Assembly (NCBI GenBank): GCA_021784755.1
Contig: JAJYHM010000056.1
Coordinates: 1 to 54,535 of the forward strand
DNA length: 54,535 nucleotides
DNA from: Pseudomonadota bacterium
GTDB lineage: Bacteria; Pseudomonadota; Gammaproteobacteria; Acidiferrobacterales; Acidiferrobacteraceae
Direction of reading: 5' to 3'
Shown here: in pieces, positions 24,317 through 32,300 of the stretch
How positions within the stretch are numbered: position 1 is the stretch's first letter
How the letters are laid out: every line of letters begins with the position of its first letter
Program-made: the position numbers and the translations under genes
Notes under the pieces: model-generated
What the model was told of the DNA's origin: nothing
Databases searched by the model: none
What the model saw: the letters and a program-made list of their open reading frames with translations, nothing else

Positions 24317-24598
24317 GTGGGACATAAAGTGGATTTCGTGTGTCGCGCGTGCCGTTACGAGGAGCGGGATTTGGGTGTCGGGCGCGGTCGCAGGCCTTGG
24401 CCCATGTTGCGCCTGTTTCAGTGCGACAACTGCCATTCAGTCGGCAGCACCTGGGTCGACGAGGACGGCGTGGCGCGCTGCAGTCTCTGTTACCACGACG
24501 ATATCGCGCTTCTGGCCGACGATATCGCGTCCGTCGCCTGCCCAAAGTGCAAGGAGCGCGGGGTATTCACCCACCACTCCGGGGAGACCTGGGAGTGA
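24317..24598 (+). CDS. Small double zinc-ribbon protein downstream of lon
   Basis: This 93-residue protein carries four CxxC pairs (CRAC, CDNC, CSLC, CPKC), enough for two zinc ribbons, and begins MGHKVDFVCRACRYEERDL. It is otherwise polar and short, with no membrane segment. I do not recognise a named family. The GTG start is three bases after the lon stop, so it should be co-expressed with lon under heat shock. An adaptor or nucleic-acid-binding role is possible but not shown. The stop is directly followed by the end of the convergent cyaY gene. Confidence 0.65.
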   Translation: MGHKVDFVCRACRYEERDLGVGRGRRPWPMLRLFQCDNCHSVGSTWVDEDGVARCSLCYHDDIALLADDIASVACPKCKERGVFTHHSGETWE

Positions 24599-24599
24599 T

Positions 24600-24920
24600 C
24601 TAGCGGAGCTGTACGGGCTTTTTCAGCTGCTGGCTTGCAAAGACTTCGAGGTCGGCCAGGAGCTCGTGGTCGCTGTTGCGTACCCAGTGGTCGGTGGCGG
24701 CATCGTAGTCGTAGTGAAAGCCTCCGGCGCGGGCTGCAAGCCAGATCTGTTTGAGCGGTCGTTGTTTATTGATCACGATATGCGAGCCGTCTGGGAATTC
24801 GAGCGTCAGGATCTCGCCTTCGGTCTCAAAATCGATATCCGGGGCGTGGGTCTCGATCGCCTGTTCGATGTGCGCAAGCGTCGCCCGCACCCGTGCCTCG
24901 TACTCATGGTCATCCAGCAT
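24600..24920 (-). CDS. cyaY: Frataxin homologue CyaY
   Basis: CyaY is a small cytoplasmic iron-binding protein that regulates iron-sulfur cluster assembly on IscS/IscU. The 106 residues show the family pattern. An acidic first helix (LDDHEYEARVRATLAHIEQA) is followed by the sheet residues DIDFETEGEILTLEFPDGS, then HIVINKQRPLKQIWLAARAGG, FHYDYDAATDHWV and a short C-terminal helix. Length is typical. It is transcribed toward the lon operon and away from the saccharopine-dehydrogenase/lptM/lysA genes; cyaY next to lptM-lysA-dapF is the usual gammaproteobacterial layout. Confidence 0.93.
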   Translation of the reverse strand: MLDDHEYEARVRATLAHIEQAIETHAPDIDFETEGEILTLEFPDGSHIVINKQRPLKQIWLAARAGGFHYDYDAATDHWVRNSDHELLADLEVFASQQLKKPVQLR

Positions 24921-25110
24921 TCGCGGCTCCTTCGTCGTCCATCGTGCGCCGTTCGTCTTGTGCCCCTCCCTTTGCGATGGGGAGGGCGCGGATCATGGCG
25001 GGCATGCCCGGTGCATGGTAGCGGGCCTTGCGCCAAACAGCCAGATGGCGAAGGGCCCGGTGCCCGGAAACGACCCCTGGAAGCGTCCTGGGGCCCACCC
25101 GTTCGCGCCC

Positions 25111-25140
25111 TTGAGTCGGGCCCACCTTACCCTCTATTCT
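25111..25140 (+). promoter_or_regulatory. Possible sigma70 promoter before the 25148 gene
   Basis: TTGAGT (25111-25116) and TATTCT (25135-25140), 18 bases apart, precede the ATG at 25148 by only seven bases. No ribosome site lies between them, so either translation is leaderless or the match is accidental. Confidence 0.3.
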
Positions 25141-25147
25141 TGGCAGC

Positions 25148-26227
25148 ATGATAAAAAAGATCCTTATTCTGGGCGGCTATGGCACCTGTGGGCGCCGGAT
25201 TGCCGAGATCCTCATGCAAGAGCCGGGAGCCGAGTGTGTCATCGGCGGCCGCGACGCCGCGCGTGGTCAGGCCTTGTCAGCCACGCTCGGTATCCCGTTC
25301 GTGACGGTCGACATCCAAAGGCAGGCTTCTTTGAATGCCGCCTTGGACGGCGTCTTCGCCGTTGTAAACACCTGCGGGCCGTTCCGTCCCCATGATTACG
25401 TGGTGGCCGAGCGCTGCGCGCGGCGGGGCGTGCATTATGTCGACATGGCCGACGAGACCTCCTATATACTGGGTATCCAGGGCCTTTCGGGGCGCGCGGT
25501 CGAGGGCCAGGTGTCGGTGGTTTCGGGGGCGGGATCGGGCCTTGCTTTTTCCTCGATACTAGCCGCCGCCATCGCCCCTGGATTCGATACGATCGCGGAC
25601 ATCGAGATCGCGACCCTGTCCGGCAATCGCAATCCGCGGGGGCTTGCGAGCGTGCAGGCGCTGCTTGCGGCGCAGGCGCGCCGGGCGCGAATTTTTGAGG
25701 GGGGTGCGTGGCAAGAGGTGCCGGGTTACACGAGAGGCCGCACCGTGGCCCTCCCGGAACCGTTCGGCCGCCGCCGCCTCTATGTGGCCGATGCCCCCGA
25801 GATCGAGATCCTGGGCAGGCGCTACGGCGCCGGGGTCACGTATCGTACCGGGCTTGAGCTTGCGGTCTTGAATCGCGCGCACGCCTGGCTCGGTTCCTTG
25901 AGCCGGTTGGGCGTGATCGCCGACCCGGCGCGGTACGCCAAAGGCCTGTACGCGGTGCAAAAGGGGCTGCGGCGCTTCGGTAAGGCGGCATTTGGATTGC
26001 GCGTCGTCTTGCGCGGCCAGCGGGGCGGCGGGCCCTTTATACGCAGCGCCGCTCTTGTGGTCTGCGAGGACGGGCTTTCGACCTTGTGCTCGCCGGCTGT
26101 GGCGCTCGTACGCAAGTGGATGGCGGGCGGCGGGGAGCCGGGCGCCTTTCCCTGTTCCGGTGTTCTCACTTTGGCGGATATGACGCGCGAATGGGCGACG
26201 CAACAAGTGGTGTTACAGCTTTCGTGA
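25148..26227 (+). CDS. Saccharopine dehydrogenase-like NAD(P)-binding protein
   Basis: This is a 359-residue protein with an N-terminal Rossmann fold (IKKILILGGYGTCGRRIAEIL, dinucleotide loop GGYGTCG). The pattern that follows is typical of saccharopine dehydrogenase/trans-enoyl reductase-like proteins: VVNTCGPFRPHDYVVAERCARRGVHYVDMADE. The C-terminal part is less conserved. Families of this kind are not all lysine enzymes, so substrate is unknown; location just upstream of lptM-lysA-dapF is suggestive at best. The stop overlaps the GTG start of lptM (GTGA), so it is translationally linked to that operon. Confidence 0.75.
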   Translation: MIKKILILGGYGTCGRRIAEILMQEPGAECVIGGRDAARGQALSATLGIPFVTVDIQRQASLNAALDGVFAVVNTCGPFRPHDYVVAERCARRGVHYVDMADETSYILGIQGLSGRAVEGQVSVVSGAGSGLAFSSILAAAIAPGFDTIADIEIATLSGNRNPRGLASVQALLAAQARRARIFEGGAWQEVPGYTRGRTVALPEPFGRRRLYVADAPEIEILGRRYGAGVTYRTGLELAVLNRAHAWLGSLSRLGVIADPARYAKGLYAVQKGLRRFGKAAFGLRVVLRGQRGGGPFIRSAALVVCEDGLSTLCSPAVALVRKWMAGGGEPGAFPCSGVLTLADMTREWATQQVVLQLS

Positions 26228-26358
26228 TAGCGCGGGCCCTCGTTTTCATGGCCGTTCTGGCGCTTGCTGCGTGCGGCAAAACGGGTCCGCTCTACCTGCC
26301 GCCCGCAAAGCCCGCCGCGCCCCCGGCCGTGCATCATGGTGCGGGGCCGCAGTCGTGA
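26224..26358 (+). CDS. lptM: LPS translocon maturation lipoprotein LptM (YifL-like)
   Basis: This is a 44-residue predicted outer-membrane lipoprotein. After a hydrophobic start (IARALVFMAVLALAA), the lipobox cysteine begins the mature CGKTGPLYLPP, the hallmark of LptM/YifL. LptM assists disulfide maturation of the LptD/LptE lipopolysaccharide translocon. The start is a GTG at 26224 inside the overlap with the preceding gene, and its stop overlaps the GTG of lysA. The tail is Pro/Ala-rich. The place between cyaY and lysA is conserved in this class. Confidence 0.85.
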   Translation: MIARALVFMAVLALAACGKTGPLYLPPAKPAAPPAVHHGAGPQS

Positions 26359-27623
26359 ACGCTTTTGATTATCGGGACGATCTGCTCTTCGTCGAGGATG
26401 TGGCGCTCGCCGAGGTTGTGAGTGTGGTCGGATCCCCCTGCTACGTTTACAGTCGCCGGACCCTGGTCGACGCCTACCGGGCGTTCGCCAACGCCCTCGG
26501 GGACCGGTCGAGCCTCGTCTGTTATGCCGTGAAGGCCAACGGCAATCTGGCTCTGCTTGCGACCTTGGCGGATCTCGGGGCGGGCTTCGATATTGTCTCG
26601 CAGGGGGAGCTCGAGCGGGTCTTGGCGGCCGGTGGCGATCCGGCGCGCATCGTTTTTTCGGGAGTCGGCAAGACCGAGGCCGAGATGCGTCGCGCGCTCC
26701 AGGTCGGGATCCGCTGTTTCAATGTCGAGTCCGCGGCCGAGCTTGCCCGGCTCGACCAAGTGGCGGCGGCGCTCGAGGTGCGGGCGCCGGTGTCCTTGCG
26801 CGTAAATCCGGACGTTGACGCCAAGACCCACCCCTATATCGCCACCGGGCTCAAGGAAAACAAGTTCGGCATACCGCTTGCCGAGGCCGCGGCCTGCTAT
26901 GCGCGCGCGCACGAATACCCTCATCTCGCCTTTATCGGTGTCGACTGCCACATCGGTTCGCAATTGACCGATTTGCGGCCCTTTGCCGACGCCTTGGACC
27001 GCGTATTGCCAGAGGTTGTGCGTTGGCGGCGCGCCGGCCTTGCGCTATCTCATATCGATGTCGGCGGGGGGCTTGGAATACGCTACCGCGATGAGCGTCC
27101 GCCCACGATCCCGGCCTATGTCGCGCTGGTCCTGGAGCGGCTTGCATCGCACGGGCTCGAGGACGTGGAGCTCGTCCTGGAGCCTGGGCGGGCGCTGGTG
27201 GCGGCCGCGGGGCTGCTTGCAACCCGTGTCGAATATATCAAAGACACCGAGAGCAAGCGCTTCGCCATCGTCGATGCCGGCATGAACGACTTGATACGGC
27301 CAGCGCTCTACGGGGCCTGGCACAACGTGATCCCTGCGCGCAGGCGCCCGGGCCCCGTACGCGAATATGACGTCGTGGGGCCCGTATGTGAAAGCGCCGA
27401 TGTCTTGGGGCGGGGCCGGTCTCTCGCGATAGAGCCCGGTGACATCCTGGCGATTGCCGAGGCCGGGGCCTATGGTTTCACTATGAGTAGCCAGTACAAC
27501 GCCCGCCCGCGCCCCGCCGAGGTGCTCGTCGACGGCGCGCATTTTCATGTCGTGCGTGAGCGCGAGACCTATGAGGACCTCATGCGCGGCGAGCGCATAG
27601 TGCGTAAGGCGCAGTGGTCATGA
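26355..27623 (+). CDS. lysA: Diaminopimelate decarboxylase LysA
   Basis: LysA makes L-lysine from meso-diaminopimelate, the last step of lysine synthesis, using pyridoxal phosphate. The 422-residue protein has the PLP Lys in [14 protein letters not shown], the glycine-rich phosphate-binding [12 protein letters not shown], the [11 protein letters not shown] loop, and the C-terminal [11 protein letters not shown] with the active-site Cys and [20 protein letters not shown]. The chosen start is the GTG at 26355 ([20 protein letters not shown]), which fits the family N-terminus and overlaps the lptM stop by four bases. The next gene, dapF, overlaps its stop, so both ends are translationally coupled. 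Confidence 0.95.
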   Translation: MNAFDYRDDLLFVEDVALAEVVSVVGSPCYVYSRRTLVDAYRAFANALGDRSSLVCYAVKANGNLALLATLADLGAGFDIVSQGELERVLAAGGDPARIVFSGVGKTEAEMRRALQVGIRCFNVESAAELARLDQVAAALEVRAPVSLRVNPDVDAKTHPYIATGLKENKFGIPLAEAAACYARAHEYPHLAFIGVDCHIGSQLTDLRPFADALDRVLPEVVRWRRAGLALSHIDVGGGLGIRYRDERPPTIPAYVALVLERLASHGLEDVELVLEPGRALVAAAGLLATRVEYIKDTESKRFAIVDAGMNDLIRPALYGAWHNVIPARRRPGPVREYDVVGPVCESADVLGRGRSLAIEPGDILAIAEAGAYGFTMSSQYNARPRPAEVLVDGAHFHVVRERETYEDLMRGERIVRKAQWS

Positions 27624-28468
27624 AGGGCGCGGCCGCCGGGCAGCGCTTCGTCAAGATGCATGGCCTGGGCAACGATTTCGTTGTTCTGGATGCGGTGACC
27701 GGCACTCCCGACCTCGCGCCCGAGCGCATCCGCCGGATCGCTGACCGCCATTTCGGGGTCGGCTGTGATCAGGTCCTCGTGGTCTTGCCGAGCAGCGAGC
27801 CGGGCGTCGATTTCGGATATCGCATCTTCAACGCCGATGGCGGCGAGGTGCAGCAGTGCGGAAATGGGGCGCGGTGCTTCGCGCGCTATGTGCGCGATGA
27901 GGGTCTGAGCGCCAAAGAGACCCTCACCGTGCGCACGGCAGGTGGCATCATCACCCTCGCCGTCCAGGGCGATGGGGATGTGGTCGTGAACATGGGTTTT
28001 CCGCGCTGGGACCCGGCGGTCGTGCCGTTTGTAGCCGAGCGCGCGGAGCGTCTGTACACCCTGGACGTGGGGGGGCGCGCGGTGGAGGTGGCTGTGCTGT
28101 CGCTCGGCAATCCCCATGCCGTGCAGGTGGTGGAGGATGTCGAGCGCGCCCCGGTGGCCGCCCTTGGTCCCTTGATCGAGCGTCATGCCCGCTTCCCGGA
28201 GGGTGTGAACGTGGGCTTTATGCAAATCCTTGATCGGCGCACCATACGACTGCGCGTCTATGAGCGCGGTGCAGGCGAGACGCTCGCGTGCGGATCGGGG
28301 GCCTGCGCGGCGGTGGTAGCGGGACGTGAACAGGGCTTGCTGGACGATGACGTCGAGGTCCATTTGCGCGGGGGAAGACTCGCCGTCCGCTACGACGGCG
28401 CAGGGCCTATATGGATGCGCGGCCCGGCCGAGCGTGTGTATGAGGGGCGGTTGAGCGAGCAGGGGTGA
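27620..28468 (+). CDS. dapF: Diaminopimelate epimerase DapF
   Basis: DapF converts LL- to meso-diaminopimelate, supplying LysA and peptidoglycan synthesis. The 282-residue protein starts [20 protein letters not shown]. The two catalytic cysteines are in [14 protein letters not shown] and [14 protein letters not shown]. Start ATG at 27620 overlaps the lysA stop (ATGA); an upstream GTG two codons before is less likely. Length and motifs are standard. DapF is active as a dimer in the cytoplasm. Confidence 0.95.
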   Translation: MKGAAAGQRFVKMHGLGNDFVVLDAVTGTPDLAPERIRRIADRHFGVGCDQVLVVLPSSEPGVDFGYRIFNADGGEVQQCGNGARCFARYVRDEGLSAKETLTVRTAGGIITLAVQGDGDVVVNMGFPRWDPAVVPFVAERAERLYTLDVGGRAVEVAVLSLGNPHAVQVVEDVERAPVAALGPLIERHARFPEGVNVGFMQILDRRTIRLRVYERGAGETLACGSGACAAVVAGREQGLLDDDVEVHLRGGRLAVRYDGAGPIWMRGPAERVYEGRLSEQG

Positions 28469-28472
28469 GGCC

Positions 28473-29162
28473 GTGAAACAGTCGAGTGAAGAACTGTCGT
28501 GGGAAGAGGGGGTGGCGCGCTATCTGCGTGACAACCCGAGTTATTTTGAGCGTCACGAGGATCTCCTGGAGGTCCTGCGCATCCCGCACAAGGGCCGCGG
28601 GCAGGCGGTTTCGCTGCTGGAGCGTCAGGCTGCGGTGTTGCGCGAGCGCCTCGCCGGCCGGGATCGCGAGCGCCAGGGTTTCCTGGCCGCGGCCCGGGAG
28701 AATGAGGCGCTCGCCGAGAGGTTACATAAGCTTGCCGTCGCCTTGATCGACGCCGCCTCCCTGGACGACGTATTCGGTAGCGTCTATGACCTGGGGCGCA
28801 ACCAACTGAAGCTCGATGCCGTGACGATCCTTTTGGGGGTGGATGGCGGCCCCTTGGGCGGACGGCCGGAGTTTGTGGCACCCGATGATGGCCGACTGCG
28901 GCGTGCCCTGGTTTTGTCCCGCGAGCGGCCCTTGTGCGGGCCCAAGGCGATTCTGGCCGAAGTGCGCGGCCTTTTGGGGCCCGATGAGGCGCGGATCGGG
29001 TCGGTGGCGCTCGTGCCTTTGCGCGACCCAGTGCGTTCCGGGCTTATGCTTTTCGGGAGTCATGACCGCGAGCGTTTCCCGGCGGGCGTGGGGACGACGT
29101 ACCTGGGCCGACTCGGTGAGCTCGTGATGCGCGCCGTGGCCCGACAGTTGGATCGCACCTGA
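28473..29162 (+). CDS. DUF484 family protein (GAF-like)
   Basis: This is a 229-residue cytoplasmic protein of the DUF484 family, found in gammaproteobacteria between dapF and xerC. The N-terminus LSWEEGVARYLRDNPSYFER is characteristic. A short coiled part (LLERQAAVLRERLAGRDRER) is followed by a GAF-like fold. Function is not established; conserved linkage to xerC has suggested a role with chromosome-dimer resolution, but that is inference. It starts at a GTG four bases after dapF, and its stop overlaps the xerC ATG. Confidence 0.88.
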   Translation: MKQSSEELSWEEGVARYLRDNPSYFERHEDLLEVLRIPHKGRGQAVSLLERQAAVLRERLAGRDRERQGFLAAARENEALAERLHKLAVALIDAASLDDVFGSVYDLGRNQLKLDAVTILLGVDGGPLGGRPEFVAPDDGRLRRALVLSRERPLCGPKAILAEVRGLLGPDEARIGSVALVPLRDPVRSGLMLFGSHDRERFPAGVGTTYLGRLGELVMRAVARQLDRT

Positions 29163-30049
29163 TGGCGGACAGCTGGGCCGAGGCGATATCGCGCTGCCTC
29201 GAGCGGCTGGCCTACGAGCGGCGGTATTCGGACCGTACGCTGGCCGCTTACGCCCGTGATCTCGATGCGCTCGCCCGTTTTGCGCAGACGCAAGGCTGCG
29301 AAGGCCCGGGGGACCTGACCGTCGAGGCCGCGCGACGCTTCGTCGCGACCTCAAGCCGCGCGGGTTTGGGTGGCCGCAGCATAGCGCGCGCCTTGTCGGC
29401 GGCCCGCACCCTCTATCGCGAACTGGGTTTACATGCCAATCCGTTTCGCGGGGTCAAGGCACCCCATACCCCCCGCTCCCTACCGCAGGATCTGACGGTG
29501 GACGCCCTCCAGGGCCTTCTGGCCCAGACCCCCGTGGGGGATCTCGAGACCCGCGACATGGCCATGGTCGAGCTCCTCTATGGCGCCGGCCTGCGCCTGT
29601 CCGAGCTCGTGGGACTGCGCCTCACCGACCTCGATTTTGCGCAGGGTCTCGTGCGGGTCACGGGCAAGGGGCGGCGCGAGCGCCTTGTGCCCATGGGACG
29701 CGCCGCCCAGGCCGCCCTTAGGGTGTGGCTGCCGCTGCGGCCGGGGGCCGACCCTTTGGGGCCCCTGTTCCCGGGGCAAAGCGGCCGCCCGCTTTGCGCG
29801 CGTACGATTCAAAAGCGGCTTGCGCTCTTTGCCCGCTCCCGCGGTCTTGCGATCCCCCTTCATCCGCATATGCTGCGCCATTCGTTTGCGAGCCATATCC
29901 TGCAATCGAGCCAGGATTTGCGGGCTGTGCAGGAACTCCTCGGGCACGCGCACTTGAGCACCACCCAGATCTACACCCATCTCGATTACCAGCAATTGGC
30001 CCGTGTCTACGATGCGGCCCACCCCAGGTCCCGGAAGAAGGCGCGTTGA
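29162..30049 (+). CDS. xerC: Tyrosine recombinase XerC
   Basis: XerC, with XerD, resolves chromosome dimers at dif. The 295-residue protein has the N-terminal SAM-like core-binding domain (ISRCLERLAYERRYSDRTLA). The catalytic domain follows, with the first Arg in YGAGLRLSELVGL, the beta-hairpin Lys in VTGKGRRERLVPM, HMLRHSFASHIL and LLGHAHLSTTQIYTHLD carrying the His/Arg/His residues and the nucleophilic Tyr. It is the usual neighbour of dapF and DUF484. The ATG overlaps the DUF484 stop (TGATG). Confidence 0.95.
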   Translation: MADSWAEAISRCLERLAYERRYSDRTLAAYARDLDALARFAQTQGCEGPGDLTVEAARRFVATSSRAGLGGRSIARALSAARTLYRELGLHANPFRGVKAPHTPRSLPQDLTVDALQGLLAQTPVGDLETRDMAMVELLYGAGLRLSELVGLRLTDLDFAQGLVRVTGKGRRERLVPMGRAAQAALRVWLPLRPGADPLGPLFPGQSGRPLCARTIQKRLALFARSRGLAIPLHPHMLRHSFASHILQSSQDLRAVQELLGHAHLSTTQIYTHLDYQQLARVYDAAHPRSRKKAR

Positions 30050-30113
30050 AGCGGGCCTAGCGCTTGTGCTAGCGTGTCCTGTCATTATGACTACCTGGGG
30101 AGGGGGAAGGCTT

Positions 30114-30302
30114 ATGACGGGAAGAGATGGCGAGACGCCGCGCTTGGTGCGCGCCACCAACTACTGTGGGCCGGATCGCAGACGTTCCGTGCGGCGCCGG
30201 CAAGGCGATCGGCGCGCCGTGATCCGCTGGGAGCCCGATCGGGGTGGCCGGCGCCAGAACGAGGGCCGCCGGGCCATGGATAATCGCTTCCTTTATCGCT
30301 GA
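30114..30302 (+). CDS. Small Arg-rich protein between xerC and hslV
   Basis: A 62-residue frame starts at an ATG preceded by a purine-rich GGGGAGGGGGAAGG. The product, MTGRDGETPRLVRATNYCGP, is followed by DRRRSVRRRQGDRRAVIRWE and ends RRAMDNRFLYR. It has about 18 arginines and one Cys, so it is very basic and may bind RNA or DNA. I do not recognise a family. It sits between xerC and hslV with about 65 bases on each side. An ATG at 30087 would add nine residues. The ribosome site and conserved-looking position make it more credible than a random frame. Confidence 0.5.
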   Translation: MTGRDGETPRLVRATNYCGPDRRRSVRRRQGDRRAVIRWEPDRGGRRQNEGRRAMDNRFLYR

Positions 30303-30368
30303 GCGCCTCTTGCCTTTAACGGGGCGCGCCTCCACATGGAGGTATCGGCCTTAAGGTGGGAGGTAACG

Positions 30369-30911
30369 TTGGAACAATTTCACGGCACGACTATCCTGTC
30401 GGTGCGCCGCGACGGACGCGTTGTGATCGGCGGCGACGGCCAAGTCACGGTGGGTCACACCATCATGAAGGCCAATGCGCGCAAGGTGCGCAGGCTGTAT
30501 CGGGATTCGATTGTGGCCGGATTCGCCGGGGGGACCGCTGACGCCTTCACGCTGTTCGAGCGTTTCGAGGCCAAACTTGAGCAACATCAGGGCCATTTGA
30601 CCCGCTCGGCCGTCGAACTTGCCAAGGATTGGCGGACCGACCGGCTGCTGCGCCGCCTGGAGGCGCTGCTCGCGGTTGCCGATAAGAACACATCGCTTAT
30701 CTTGACCGGCAATGGCGACGTCATAGAGCCCGAGGACGGGCTCATCGCCATCGGCTCGGGCGGTCCCTACGCGCAGGCCGCTGCCCGTGCCCTGCTGGCC
30801 CACACTGATCTCCCGGCGCGCGACATCGTCGAACGCGCGCTGCATATCGCCGGAGACATCTGTCTTTACACGAATCACAATCTAACGATCGAAGAACTGG
30901 GGCGGGCCTGA
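30369..30911 (+). CDS. hslV: HslV (ClpQ) peptidase subunit
   Basis: HslV is the peptidase core of the HslUV ATP-dependent protease, a threonine protease related to proteasome beta subunits. The product is [20 protein letters not shown]; removal of a short propeptide would expose the catalytic Thr in TTILSV. Other signatures are [54 protein letters not shown] and [11 protein letters not shown]. The start is the TTG at 30369, with GGGAGGT six bases ahead; the longer frame from 30336 adds a tail not seen in relatives. It overlaps hslU (TGATG). Confidence 0.93.
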   Translation: MEQFHGTTILSVRRDGRVVIGGDGQVTVGHTIMKANARKVRRLYRDSIVAGFAGGTADAFTLFERFEAKLEQHQGHLTRSAVELAKDWRTDRLLRRLEALLAVADKNTSLILTGNGDVIEPEDGLIAIGSGGPYAQAAARALLAHTDLPARDIVERALHIAGDICLYTNHNLTIEELGRA

Positions 30912-32248
30912 TGTCGGAGATGACGCCACGCGAAATCGTCCAGGAACTCGACCGCCACATCGTCGGTCAAGGGGCGGCCAAGAGGGCGGTAGCCATCGCG
31001 CTGCGTAATCGTTGGCGGCGCGCGCAGGTGCAGGATGCGGATCTGCGCATGGAGATCACCCCAAAGAACATCCTCATGATCGGTCCGACCGGTTGTGGCA
31101 AGACCGAGATCGCGCGTAGGCTCGCGCGGCTAGCCCACGCGCCTTTTCTGAAGGTGGAGGCCACCAAGTTCACCGAGGTGGGCTATGTTGGGCGCGATGT
31201 CGATTCGATCGTGCGCGATCTGGTGGAGATCGCAGTCAAAATGATGCGGTCGCTGGAGGTCGAGCGGGTCCGCGCCAAGGCCGAAGATGCGGCCGAGGAG
31301 CGGGTCTTGGACGCCCTCATCCCACCTACGCGCGAGAACGCCTACTCGCTCACCCGCACCGAGCATGATGGCGGTGCCGCACGTCAGCGCTTCCGGGCGC
31401 GGCTGCGCGCCGGCGAACTCGATGACACCGAGATCGAGATAGAGCTGCGTGCCGCACCCTCCGGCGTAGAGATCTTCGCGCCCCCGGGCATGGAGGAGAT
31501 GACGAGCCAGCTCCAGGGGATGTTCCAGAACCTCGGTACAAGGCAGACCAAGATGCGCCGCCTCAAGGTCCGCGAGGCCATGAAACTCTTGACCGAGGAG
31601 GAGGCAGCGCGGCTTGTCAATGAAGACGACATGAAGGCCCGGGCAGTGGATCTGGTCGAGCAGCACGGCATCGTCTTCATAGACGAGATCGACAAGATCG
31701 TGGGGCGTGCGGAGACCCAGGGGGCGCAAGTCTCGCGGGAAGGGGTTCAGCGGGATCTCCTGCCGCTCATCGAGGGATCCACGGTGTCCACGAAGTACGG
31801 CATGGTGCGCACGGACCATATCCTGTTCATCGCTTCGGGGGCCTTCCATGTCGCGCGCCCGTCTGATCTCATACCGGAATTGCAGGGCCGGCTCCCGATT
31901 CGTGTGGAGCTTGACGCCCTGACCGCCGATGACTTCGAGCGCATCCTGAAAGAGACCCACGCGTCGCTCACCGAGCAATATGCGGCCTTGCTTGGCACCG
32001 AAGGCCTTACGCTCGATTTTAGGCCGGACGGCATCCGCAGGATCGCCGAACTCGCCTTCCACGTGAATGAGCGTACCGAGAATATCGGCGCTCGGCGCCT
32101 CCATACCCTCATGGAGCGGCTTTTGGAGACCGTCTCCTATGAGGCTCCCGACAAGAGCGGAACCGCGGTCGCGATCGACGCCGCCTATGTCGACCTGCAT
32201 CTCGCGGCGCTCGCCGGTAACGAGGATCTGGCCCGTTACATTCTGTGA
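30911..32248 (+). CDS. hslU: HslU (ClpY) unfoldase subunit
   Basis: HslU is the AAA+ ATPase hexamer that unfolds substrates and feeds them to HslV. The 445-residue protein has [18 protein letters not shown], Walker [17 protein letters not shown], the pore loop [14 protein letters not shown], the intermediate I-domain, Walker [15 protein letters not shown] and the C-terminal [20 protein letters not shown]. The C-terminal LARYIL tail that docks into HslV is present. Transcribed with hslV and ending before a strong bidirectional hairpin. Confidence 0.96.
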   Translation: MSEMTPREIVQELDRHIVGQGAAKRAVAIALRNRWRRAQVQDADLRMEITPKNILMIGPTGCGKTEIARRLARLAHAPFLKVEATKFTEVGYVGRDVDSIVRDLVEIAVKMMRSLEVERVRAKAEDAAEERVLDALIPPTRENAYSLTRTEHDGGAARQRFRARLRAGELDDTEIEIELRAAPSGVEIFAPPGMEEMTSQLQGMFQNLGTRQTKMRRLKVREAMKLLTEEEAARLVNEDDMKARAVDLVEQHGIVFIDEIDKIVGRAETQGAQVSREGVQRDLLPLIEGSTVSTKYGMVRTDHILFIASGAFHVARPSDLIPELQGRLPIRVELDALTADDFERILKETHASLTEQYAALLGTEGLTLDFRPDGIRRIAELAFHVNERTENIGARRLHTLMERLLETVSYEAPDKSGTAVAIDAAYVDLHLAALAGNEDLARYIL

Positions 32249-32250
32249 GA

Positions 32251-32282
32251 CCGGCATCGCCGCGTTGCCGCAGCGATGCCGG
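32251..32282. terminator. Bidirectional hairpin between hslU and the P-ATPase
   Basis: A perfect 10-base stem CCGGCATCGC (32251-32260) and GCGATGCCGG (32273-32282) lies between two converging genes. No U-tract follows on either side, so termination may need Rho or the hairpin alone. Confidence 0.55.
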
Positions 32283-32300
32283 GCTTGGGTCGCAGGCACT

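Noticed and set aside
24910-25149. Minus-strand frame upstream of cyaY
   Set aside because: Overlaps the cyaY start and the promoter region of the divergent gene; composition is typical of non-coding GC-rich DNA. A hairpin near 24960-24990 (GCCCCTCCC and GGGGAGGGC) has a mismatch and no clear role.
31130-32299. Minus-strand frame of 389 codons opposite hslU
   Set aside because: Mirror frame of hslU codon bias; no domain, no ribosome site.
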